From contig NZ_JBFEFI010000012.1 in NCBI RefSeq assembly GCF_040717535.1, positions 40,043 to 104,042 of the forward strand: a DNA stretch of 64,000 nt, given 5' to 3'. Positions 10,560 through 17,847 of this stretch are shown piece after piece. The notes under the pieces are model-generated. The model did no database searches. It was not told the origin of the DNA and was given only the letters and a program-made list of their open reading frames with translations. A program made the position numbers and the translations under genes. Every line of letters begins with the position of its first letter. Position 1 is the first letter of the stretch. The stretch comes from Thalassoglobus sp. JC818. GTDB lineage: Bacteria; Planctomycetota; Planctomycetia; Planctomycetales; Planctomycetaceae.

Positions 10560-12557
10560 ATGCCGAGTTGTTCCGCACGATTACCGTTACAACTGCTTCA
10601 ACACTCCTCAGCATTCGTTTTGCGAGGGATTGCGATCGTGGCTGTGATCTGTTCATCACTGTCGCACGCGGCAGCGGAAGATGCGTCGCTTGGAAAGCGA
10701 ATCGAGAGTTTTTCCTTGAAGGACCATCGCGGGAAGACTTATTCCCTTGACGACTTTAACGACTCTAAAGTGGTTCTGGTCGCGTTCCTCGGAACAGAGT
10801 GCCCGCTCGCCAAGCTTTATGTGCACCGACTCAACGAACTGAAAGAAGAATTTGGTGTTGAGGATCTCGCGATTGTCGCTGTGAATTCGAATGTTCAGGA
10901 CTCGCTGAGTGATATCTCAGCTTCCGTTCGAGATCAGGCGATCACGTTTCCGGTCCTGAAAGACGCGACGAATGAAGTCGCCGATCTGTTTGGCGCGACA
11001 CGGACGCCTGAGGTATTCGTCCTCGATCAAAACCGCATCATTCGATATTCCGGCCGTGTCGATGATCAATACGTCGTCGGCATCACCCGCAATGCTCCCA
11101 CTCGTGAAGACGCTAAGATCGCCATTCAGGAGCTGTTGGACGGAAAAACGGTGACGGTCTCTCAAACTCAGGCACTGGGATGCATTATTGGTCGACGCAA
11201 AACACCTAACGAAAATTCGTCGGTGACTTACTCAAATCAGATTGCACGCATCTTTCAGAAACGCTGCGTGGGATGTCACAGAGAAGGTGAAGTCGCTCCA
11301 TTTTCGATGGAATCATTCGATGACGTCACAGGCTGGGGTGAAATGATTGCTGAGGTCGTTCAGGAAGAGCGAATGCCTCCCTGGCATGCAAATCCGGAGT
11401 ACGGGCACTTTTCCAATGATGTCAGGCTCAGTGCGGAAGAGAAGAAACTGATCGCAACTTGGGTAGCCAACGGTGCTCCCGAAGGTGACCCGAGCGCACT
11501 TCCGGAACCTCTGGATTATGTTGAGGGATGGCAGCTGGGAGATTCTCCGGACATGGTCGTCCCGATGGCTGATGAACCGTTTGAGGTCGCTGCCGAAGTC
11601 GGTCCGGAAGGCATTAAATACCAACACTTCTGGGTCGATCCGAAGATCACAGACGATCGCTGGGTCACTGGAATGGAAGCACGTCCGGGCAATCCCCTGG
11701 TCGTGCACCACATCATCGTTTACGTTCATCCGAAAGGGAAAAACACTCGGGAACACTCGTTCCTGACCGCTTACGTTCCTGGGTTACGCCTTCAGGCTCT
11801 CCCTCCCGGCGCTGCCAAACTGATTCCAGCGGGCTCATGGTTGCGGTTTGAAATGCACTACACGCCAATAGGAACTGAGGAAACCGATCTCAGTCAGGTC
11901 GGCCTGATTTTCGCCGAACCGGATTCCGTGAGCTACGAAGTCAAAACACTTCATGTCGGGAATACCAAGTTCGAGCTAAAGCCGTATCTCGCTGATCAGG
12001 AAGTCAAAGCGAAGTCTGGAAAGAGCCCGGACGAAGTGACGTTGCTTTCAATGTCTCCGCACATGCACTTGCGTGGGCAAGCTTTCCGATTTGAAGCAGA
12101 GTTCCCGGACGGCAGCCGCGAGATTCTGCTCGATGTCCCTGAGTATGATTTCAACTGGCAGACTCAGTATCGACTCGTCGAACCACGCCGACTCCCGGCT
12201 GGAACGAGACTCCATTGCACTGCACTCTTTGACAATTCAGACAAAAATCTGGCAAATCCCGATCCTTCGAAGACAGTATATTGGGGTGATCAGTCTTGGG
12301 ATGAAATGATGCTCGGCTATTACGACATCATGATTCCCGTCGATCCCGAGCTCCTCACTTCAATCGGACCAGTCGAGGCGATTGTCGGTAAGATTCTTGC
12401 CCAGCTTGATTCGGATCAGAATTCCCGCCTCTCTGTAGCTGAGGCCAAGCCACTTGATCTTCTGTCACGAAACTTTGAGCGGGTGGATCAAAACGGGGAT
12501 GGTTTCGTCAGCGAGGACGAATTGTCCGCAGCGGTGAAGCGACTCCAGAATCGATAG
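10560..12557 (+). CDS. Redoxin / cytochrome c / Cu-monooxygenase-like / EF-hand secreted protein
   Basis: A 665-residue exported multidomain protein. After a signal peptide (about 1-40, ending SHAAA) comes a redoxin (AhpC/TSA-like) domain (about 45-200) with a single cysteine in GTECPLAK. A heme-binding segment RCVGCHREG gives one CxxCH near residue 240. The long middle part (about 320-590) resembles copper type II ascorbate-dependent monooxygenase C-terminal folds, with histidine pairs such as VVHHIIVYVH, FEMHYTP and SPHMHLRG. Two EF-hand loops (DSDQNSRLS, DQNGDGFVS) close the protein. Such combinations are widespread in Planctomycetes, with unknown substrate; oxidative chemistry in the periplasm is the likely role. 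The ATG at 10560 gives a good signal peptide; the frame is open 28 codons further. Confidence 0.75.
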   Translation: MPSCSARLPLQLLQHSSAFVLRGIAIVAVICSSLSHAAAEDASLGKRIESFSLKDHRGKTYSLDDFNDSKVVLVAFLGTECPLAKLYVHRLNELKEEFGVEDLAIVAVNSNVQDSLSDISASVRDQAITFPVLKDATNEVADLFGATRTPEVFVLDQNRIIRYSGRVDDQYVVGITRNAPTREDAKIAIQELLDGKTVTVSQTQALGCIIGRRKTPNENSSVTYSNQIARIFQKRCVGCHREGEVAPFSMESFDDVTGWGEMIAEVVQEERMPPWHANPEYGHFSNDVRLSAEEKKLIATWVANGAPEGDPSALPEPLDYVEGWQLGDSPDMVVPMADEPFEVAAEVGPEGIKYQHFWVDPKITDDRWVTGMEARPGNPLVVHHIIVYVHPKGKNTREHSFLTAYVPGLRLQALPPGAAKLIPAGSWLRFEMHYTPIGTEETDLSQVGLIFAEPDSVSYEVKTLHVGNTKFELKPYLADQEVKAKSGKSPDEVTLLSMSPHMHLRGQAFRFEAEFPDGSREILLDVPEYDFNWQTQYRLVEPRRLPAGTRLHCTALFDNSDKNLANPDPSKTVYWGDQSWDEMMLGYYDIMIPVDPELLTSIGPVEAIVGKILAQLDSDQNSRLSVAEAKPLDLLSRNFERVDQNGDGFVSEDELSAAVKRLQNR

Positions 12558-12710
12558 AAGAGTTTACGCGAAGTTGATGAACGGCGGACCGGTGGCTTCG
12601 TATTCTTATCGCGACCTGTCTAAACTCTGAAAAGTGTGTTGATTCTGCCAACCAAAATCGGTTGATCGCCAGAATTCTTCATGATGAGTGTGACAGAGCG
12701 AGAGTGAAGC

Positions 12711-13454
12711 ATGGTGGACGGAACGGTCATCGTCGATAAGTCAGGCGAACGTGTTCAACGAATGTTTGGACAGATCGCCGACCGCTATGACTTGATGAAT
12801 CATCTCCTCTCCGGTGGCATCGACATCTACTGGCGGTCGTATACAGTCAGAAAGGTTCCGATTCAGGGAACGTCTCCGGTCCTGGATGTCTGCACCGGAA
12901 CTGGTGATCTCGCGATTGCTTTCTGGAAAGCTGGCGGAAAACAAGTTCCTGTCACGGGAACCGACTTTACACCGCGAATGCTCGAACTGGCACGCGAGAA
13001 AACAGCTCACCTCAAACGTGCTGACGAAGACAACTCAGAAATCAATTTCATTGAAGCTGATACGCAGTCGCTTCCGTTCCCTGACGATCAGTTTCAAATT
13101 GTTTCAGTCGCTTTCGGATTGCGAAACGTCGCAGACACACGCAACGGCCTCAAAGAGATGATTCGGGTTTGCGAGCCGGGCGGTCGGGTTGCGATTCTTG
13201 AGTTCTCCAATCCCACTCTGCCGGGGTTGGCGGGAATGTATCGATGGTATTTTCGCAACGTCCTTCCACGACTCGGGCAACTCTTTGCGTCGAACTCAGA
13301 GCAGGCTTATGACTATCTGCCTGCTTCGGTCAGCGAGTTTCCAAGTGGTCAAGCCCTGGCTGAGATCATGACCGAGTGCGGATTGAAAGACGTTTCGTTT
13401 ACGCCGCTGACGTTCGGAATCGCCACGCTCTATATCGGTCACAAACCTGCTTGA
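12711..13454 (+). CDS. menG: Demethylmenaquinone methyltransferase (MenG/UbiE)
   Basis: SAM-dependent C-methyltransferase of the UbiE/COQ5 family that makes menaquinone from demethylmenaquinone. Motifs include MFGQIADRYDLMNHLLSGG, LDVCTGTGDLA (SAM motif I), NFIEADTQSLPFPD and VSVAFGLRNVAD, the diagnostic UbiE block, followed by RVCEPGGRVAILEFS. Length 247 fits the family (about 230-255). Planctomycetes generally use menaquinone, so MenG is the more likely role than UbiE. It stands alone and converges with the terminase gene. Confidence 0.92.
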   Translation: MVDGTVIVDKSGERVQRMFGQIADRYDLMNHLLSGGIDIYWRSYTVRKVPIQGTSPVLDVCTGTGDLAIAFWKAGGKQVPVTGTDFTPRMLELAREKTAHLKRADEDNSEINFIEADTQSLPFPDDQFQIVSVAFGLRNVADTRNGLKEMIRVCEPGGRVAILEFSNPTLPGLAGMYRWYFRNVLPRLGQLFASNSEQAYDYLPASVSEFPSGQALAEIMTECGLKDVSFTPLTFGIATLYIGHKPA

Positions 13455-13518
13455 AGCGCTGTCTGATCGGGGCTTCACCGGAAGCTTGAGTAAAGCATTG
13501 GTTTCGAATTCTTCGAGA

Positions 13519-15018
13519 TCACCACAGGAAGTCTCCAGTGAGTGAAGGTGGAGTCACGACGAAGTGATCTTCGACGTGGTTTTCGTCCTTCAGTGCCAGA
13601 CACGCAACTCCAAGGGCAAATGATCGGTCGTCGTGATGCACGCCATCCGCGATATGATCAATGCGAACCCGTCCCCGTGACGTCTGTCGCAACAACAGCG
13701 ATGAGAGTTCGGTCTCAAGATCGTCACGGTGGAAGCCATCGACAGCCCCGCAGTCAGCATACCAGCCAACATTCTGGTGAAGGATCAACTGACGGAGTGT
13801 GACCGCCAGTCGTTCATTGCCTCCTCCAGCCCGGAATGCGAACCGTTCAATCGGGTAACGGTTCTCCAACCGCTGAATGGTGCTGAGCAACTGATATTCA
13901 TCGACGACGAATCGCACGCGATGAAAACGGCTGCCGATATCCTCGATCCAGTCTTCAACCCATTGGATTCGTGTTGGATTCTGGGGAGAAGGTTTGACGA
14001 CGTCCATCCGGTCGACGATCACTTTTTCCCCATCGAGATGGCAAACACAACCGACGGTCAAATCGTGCTTCTCGGCGTAGTCGATCGTCGCCACGTACGG
14101 AATTCCAGGTTGGCCGCACACCTGATACATCAGAAGTGAGTCGCGACAAGCTTCCGCTTCATCCAGAGTGACAAAGTTTCCATCGGAGTGCTGCCAGCGG
14201 TTGAGCCAGAGTCTTTCAAAGACTGGTTCGGGCAAGAGCGAGCGTTGTTCCTGCAACCAGTCGTCTGTGATCCAGTGTGCCTGCGGTCCATCAAGCGAAG
14301 AAAAGTGCCACGAAGAACTCTGACGGGCATGTTCACGGACTTCCCATTGCCAACCTTTCCCGACTCCGGCGTTTGTCAGAATGGAAAGGACACATTCCGA
14401 TTTTTTTGCTGCCGATGAGAGGAGAGAGTACCACATGTCGGGCTTTTCCCAGTGGCACAACTCATCGCAGACGACGAAGTCTGGAAGGGCTCCAAAGGAA
14501 CTTTTGACATCAGAGGAAATCACCTCCAGTCGACTTCCAGTACGTTTGTTCTTGATCTGATGCTGGACGAATGAGAGTTCTTCGAAGAGATTTGGATTAG
14601 CATTCGTCAGTCGTTGAATCGAGTCATACAAAAACTTCGCCTGATCGCGGTCAGCGGCTGCTGCGAGACCGGTCACTGGACGAACGGCAGCCAGCAGAAT
14701 CCAAGAGATCTGAAGGGCCATATCCGACGTTTTCGAGTGGCCGCGAGGACGTTCGATATACGCTCTGCGAATCACATTGGCGTCGGGCTCAACATCGCCG
14801 GATGCGAGTCGCTTCCAGGCTTCATCCAATGCACCGAGATCTTCGATCTGCCACGGTGCAGCGACTGATGAGAAAGGAAGTAGTTGCTCGCTCGGAATCA
14901 GCACTCGGTTGCGAAAGCGTTCTGGCTCACCGAGGTCACGTTGAAGAGTTCTGGCTTTGGCTGATGCGATCAAGGAGTGCAGTCGCTTCCGTTCGGAAGT
15001 ACTCAAGAAATTCGTCAT
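13519..15018 (-). CDS. Phage-type terminase large subunit
   Basis: TerL-like protein of 499 residues: the ATPase motor and nuclease that packages phage DNA. The ATPase part shows a Walker-A-like PRGHSKT (91-97), a Walker B FVVCDE (181-186) and the coupling motif ILTNAG (213-218). The nuclease part carries TIDYAEKHD (Asp313, Asp319), FVVDEY (Asp373) and a C-terminal HHDD with acidic residues, the RNase-H-like metal site. All key residues look intact. It is the last gene of a minus-strand operon and overlaps the terminase small subunit by 83 bases. No portal, capsid or tail genes follow; the next gene is the convergent menG. Confidence 0.85.
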   Translation of the reverse strand: MTNFLSTSERKRLHSLIASAKARTLQRDLGEPERFRNRVLIPSEQLLPFSSVAAPWQIEDLGALDEAWKRLASGDVEPDANVIRRAYIERPRGHSKTSDMALQISWILLAAVRPVTGLAAAADRDQAKFLYDSIQRLTNANPNLFEELSFVQHQIKNKRTGSRLEVISSDVKSSFGALPDFVVCDELCHWEKPDMWYSLLSSAAKKSECVLSILTNAGVGKGWQWEVREHARQSSSWHFSSLDGPQAHWITDDWLQEQRSLLPEPVFERLWLNRWQHSDGNFVTLDEAEACRDSLLMYQVCGQPGIPYVATIDYAEKHDLTVGCVCHLDGEKVIVDRMDVVKPSPQNPTRIQWVEDWIEDIGSRFHRVRFVVDEYQLLSTIQRLENRYPIERFAFRAGGGNERLAVTLRQLILHQNVGWYADCGAVDGFHRDDLETELSSLLLRQTSRGRVRIDHIADGVHHDDRSFALGVACLALKDENHVEDHFVVTPPSLTGDFLW

Positions 15019-15523
15019 CGGTCATTTCTGTCTCAGAAGTCGAGGGAGATTCTGCTGCGTAGGCGGCCCAATTCGGTGGCGGTCGATTTTTCAGGTAGTA
15101 CTGTTGGGCGGTGACGCTGCCTTCCATCGCGGATCGATACAGTGCAGCTGCCACATTCTGACTGAGAAGTTCCTGAATGCGCTCAAGCATCAAGCCAAAC
15201 TGCGCGTCGTGTTCGCACGTCCAGATCACGTCAGCCAGTGCAATTCCGATTTGGCTGCAGGCGGCAGCTGGCGACCCACCCTTGGAAAGCAGTGTGATGT
15301 AGGCGAACTGCTGATCTTTCGTCAGAAGGTTGTTGACGTTGTCAGTCCGCAAATAGCTGGCAGTTGGAGTTGGATCAGCTTTCTCGACTTTGGTCGTTTC
15401 GATTGCCTGCAGAGCTTGCCGCTTGGCCGGAGTGCTCTCGGTTGTCGAAGATGTAGTAGATCGGGTTCGCGAAGCGGCTTTTTTCGAAGGTCTCTTTGGT
15501 GAGGAGGCTTTTTTCTTGGCCAT
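14936..15523 (-). CDS. Terminase small subunit-like DNA-binding protein
   Basis: A 195-residue protein with a basic, low-complexity N-terminus (Lys/Ser/Thr-rich, residues 1-45) and a C-terminal helical domain (about 75-165) typical of phage terminase small subunits or phBC6A51-type helix-turn-helix proteins: LTKDQQFAYITLLSKGGS, then ALYRSAMEGSVTAQQYYLKNR, a pattern shared with TerS. TerS recognises the packaging site and recruits TerL. The start at 15523 (MAKKK) was preferred; the frame extends to 15616. The gene overlaps the upstream acetyltransferase by 149 bases and TerL by 83 bases. Confidence 0.7.
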   Translation of the reverse strand: MAKKKASSPKRPSKKAASRTRSTTSSTTESTPAKRQALQAIETTKVEKADPTPTASYLRTDNVNNLLTKDQQFAYITLLSKGGSPAAACSQIGIALADVIWTCEHDAQFGLMLERIQELLSQNVAAALYRSAMEGSVTAQQYYLKNRPPPNWAAYAAESPSTSETEMTDDEFLEYFRTEATALLDRISQSQNSST

Positions 15524-15986
15524 GTCTCTTTCTGCTTCCGTACAGAGTGGAGTGAGAAGTTCGCGAACGCGGACCAGGCTGCGATGTGCCAATTCGCAGG
15601 AACCCGGCTCGCTCAAAGAAAGGGTTGATGTGTCCCATCTCGGCGAGAGTTTCGATCCACGGATAGCCGGTCATCTGACAGCACTTCTGAACAAACGCAG
15701 AGGCCAGGCCTGCACCTCGATAGGTTGGGTGCAGGACAACTCGCGACAGCGAGATCAACTGACGGTTCAAAGCCTGCATCGCTGTTCGCTCCCAGCGCCC
15801 AGAACGACCAAAGAAGCGATTTCGCATGGCGAGAGATTTGGGAGGAGAGTTGAAGACGCAAATTCCAATCGGCTGATCGCGAAGCCAAAGGACGAAAATT
15901 GCTCGAACTAAGCCGAGCTTGCTGCTTCGATAATGCCACCGAGAGAAGTACGGCCAGTCGGATTTGGAACCGCGTGAGATCCACAT
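15375..15986 (-). CDS. GNAT-fold acetyltransferase of phage type
   Basis: A 203-residue protein with a GNAT core in residues about 1-135: WISRGSKSDWPYFSRWHY, GICVFNS, then the acetyl-CoA-binding strand and loop LSRVVLHPTYRGAGLASAFV and FFERAGFLRIG. It resembles the acetyltransferase part of COG2401 (an ABC ATPase fused to a predicted acetyltransferase) and, more loosely, Mom-like DNA-modifying acyltransferases; either link is inference. The last 68 residues are low-complexity, fall over the start of the terminase small subunit gene, and look like an extension after loss of an earlier stop. The ABC ATPase gene overlaps its start by 79 bases. Confidence 0.7.
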   Translation of the reverse strand: MWISRGSKSDWPYFSRWHYRSSKLGLVRAIFVLWLRDQPIGICVFNSPPKSLAMRNRFFGRSGRWERTAMQALNRQLISLSRVVLHPTYRGAGLASAFVQKCCQMTGYPWIETLAEMGHINPFFERAGFLRIGTSQPGPRSRTSHSTLYGSRKRHGQEKSLLTKETFEKSRFANPIYYIFDNREHSGQAASSAGNRNDQSRES

Positions 15987-16651
15987 GTCGCTAGAGATTG
16001 AGAGATGTCTTTTTTTTTACTCTTTTCGCTAACAACTTCGATGCCTCCATCGAGTGAACAGAGTACATGGAGATTGGGGCGAAGATCGTCGACGAAGTCA
16101 CGATGTGTCGTCGCGAATAAAAATCCTATTCCGGACTGATCACAAATTCGACGGATGTTGCAGGCCACAACTTTCGCTAGTTCCCGGTCGAGAGTGGCTG
16201 AGAATTCATCTGCCACAATCCACTTCGGTTTCTGCGAAATCGCTTGCGCGAGCCGGTATCGATAGTATTGCCCGGCGGAAAGTTCCGAGGGAGTCCGGAG
16301 CATCAGCTGCGATTCACCGAGCCCGCATCGAGCCAGCAATTGAAGTGTTTCCGGAAGCGGCAATTGAAACGAGTTGACGAGAAGTTCGTCGGCTTTATCG
16401 AGATCTTCAAGATCGACGACGGTCTCATTCGCGGATTCGAGTTGTTGTCGAACAGCCCGCATCAGGGAAGACTTTCCTGCCCCGCTATCTCCTGTGAAGA
16501 GAACGATTGATCCCGGAGTAATTGGTAGTTCGAGGTCACTCGCGATGACATGGTGCCCCGTTTCAAAGCTGATTCCAAAGTGATCCATCACCATGGCGGA
16601 CCGAGCGGTTGGAGCCTTCGGAAGAAATTGATGCTGTGCAGAGATTTTCAT
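15908..16651 (-). CDS. Stand-alone ABC-type ATPase (COG2401-like)
   Basis: A 247-residue soluble ABC ATPase with no permease partner. Walker A GDSGAGKS (54-61), signature LSAGQ (124-128), Walker B IVADEF (145-150) and an H-loop histidine (183, ATTHRD) are present, so ATP hydrolysis is probably intact. There are no membrane helices. It pairs with the GNAT gene immediately downstream; in COG2401 these two domains form one protein. With ParB-like and terminase genes around it, a role in handling or modifying DNA is more likely than transport. The start at 16651 lies 80 bases after the ParB-like gene. Confidence 0.78.
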   Translation of the reverse strand: MKISAQHQFLPKAPTARSAMVMDHFGISFETGHHVIASDLELPITPGSIVLFTGDSGAGKSSLMRAVRQQLESANETVVDLEDLDKADELLVNSFQLPLPETLQLLARCGLGESQLMLRTPSELSAGQYYRYRLAQAISQKPKWIVADEFSATLDRELAKVVACNIRRICDQSGIGFLFATTHRDFVDDLRPNLHVLCSLDGGIEVVSEKSKKKDISQSLATCGSHAVPNPTGRTSLGGIIEAASSA

Positions 16652-16731
16652 TGGTTGGGTAGTTTCGAATTCAGGGAGGATCGATCGAGAGAATCGAGTG
16701 CAGGGGAGTGGGGAGCTAAGTCTCGAACGAT

Positions 16732-17307
16732 CTATTTGTGAAGCAGGTGAAGTCGAATCTCAGGGTGCAGGCTCAAGAGGCTGTCGAGATCTGTTTCGAC
16801 CGTTTCCCATTCCTCTTCCGGAATTTCCAATATGACTCGCATTTTGGAAGGATCAGAATCGAAGTCCTCTTCACCAGCGATCGATTCAGTTTCGTTCGGT
16901 GACAACACGAGATCACGGAGTTGCTGGTCGTCAAATCCGGTGAGAGTGGCATCCATTTCCGGGAGATCTTGAAGTTCAGAAACGAGGTCGATGAGTCTGC
17001 TCGTATCCCACGAACTTCCGACTTCTGCATTGTTGAGCGTGACATTGAGCGCTTTCTCACGCTCGAGCGGCAGGTCAACCACCACACATTCGATCTGTTC
17101 AACACCTTGATGTTTCAAAACCGCGAGACGTTGGTGGCCGGAAACAACATGACCAGTCTGGCGGTTCCAGACAATCGGCTGAACGAGTTGGAATTCATCC
17201 AGCGATCGTTGCAGGCGTTCCCACCGCTCGTCACCCGGTTGCAGAGTGACTCGCGGGTTGTAAGGCGCATTCTTCAAAGCATGAATCGGTTGAGTTTCGA
17301 TAATCAT
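16732..17307 (-). CDS. ParB/Srx-fold protein (phage-type)
   Basis: A 191-residue protein with an N-terminal ParB/sulfiredoxin-fold domain (about 1-95): ALKNAPYNPR, LVQPIVWNR and VVSGHQRLAVLK, the GHQR nucleotide-binding motif, followed by VLKHQGVEQIECVVVDL. The C-terminal half is acidic and ends EIRLHLLHK. It lacks the HTH and dimer parts of chromosomal ParB. Such short proteins occur in phages and plasmids beside terminases or DNA methylases and are thought to be nucleases or CTP/NTP-dependent switches. It sits second in the operon, 107 bases after the HTH gene. Confidence 0.8.
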   Translation of the reverse strand: MIIETQPIHALKNAPYNPRVTLQPGDERWERLQRSLDEFQLVQPIVWNRQTGHVVSGHQRLAVLKHQGVEQIECVVVDLPLEREKALNVTLNNAEVGSSWDTSRLIDLVSELQDLPEMDATLTGFDDQQLRDLVLSPNETESIAGEEDFDSDPSKMRVILEIPEEEWETVETDLDSLLSLHPEIRLHLLHK

Positions 17308-17414
17308 GAAATTCCTTCTGAGCAGACAGCAGGAGAGAGACCTTCAATCGGTTGTCAGCGACGAGGCAGGATTGCTTCGAGGTGAAGACAGCGAATGTTG
17401 AGACCAAGTCAGTC

Positions 17415-17720
17415 TCAAGTGATGTCGGAAAATGGATCATCTTCGTCGGCACCAAGCATTTCCGGAGAGACATCGAATTCTTCGCGAAGCTCCTGCTTAA
17501 TTCGTGTCAGACATCGAGTGACGTGCCCTTTGGGATGACCGAAGACATTGCCAATCCGGTCGAGCGGCCATCCTGCATTCTCGCGAAGTGCGAGCATCGC
17601 CAGGTACTTCCATTTTCGTTGATCCGCCCCGGCGAAGTTGTCGTGAATCAAATTCCAGAACTCATCCGGTCCAGTCCGCGGAAGAAGAACTTTCGTTCCA
17701 TTGCGACGAGTGACTGACAT
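17415..17720 (-). CDS. Small helix-turn-helix protein, first gene of the terminase operon
   Basis: A 101-residue protein with a central sigma-70-region-4-like helix-turn-helix (about 32-72): LAMLALRENAGWPLDRIGNV, then GHPKGHVTRCLTRIK. It may regulate the operon or act as a terminase-like DNA binder. Its start is preceded by GGGAG. The promoter region immediately upstream is short; the dynamin-like GTPase gene ends at 17848 on the same strand, so read-through is possible. Confidence 0.6.
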   Translation of the reverse strand: MSVTRRNGTKVLLPRTGPDEFWNLIHDNFAGADQRKWKYLAMLALRENAGWPLDRIGNVFGHPKGHVTRCLTRIKQELREEFDVSPEMLGADEDDPFSDIT

Positions 17721-17847
17721 CCTGTCTCCCAGAGAGAATTGCGAGTTAGTATCACACTGATCGAGACAAGTTGCGCAGTTCGCTCAAACTTGCCGCAGCA
17801 GGTGGCTCGCGACATTCGATCTACTAGGGACGGTTGTGAAGCTGTTT

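Noticed and set aside
13519..17720. Complete prophage
   Set aside because: No integrase, portal, capsid, tail or lysis gene and no attachment repeats are visible on either side in this window.
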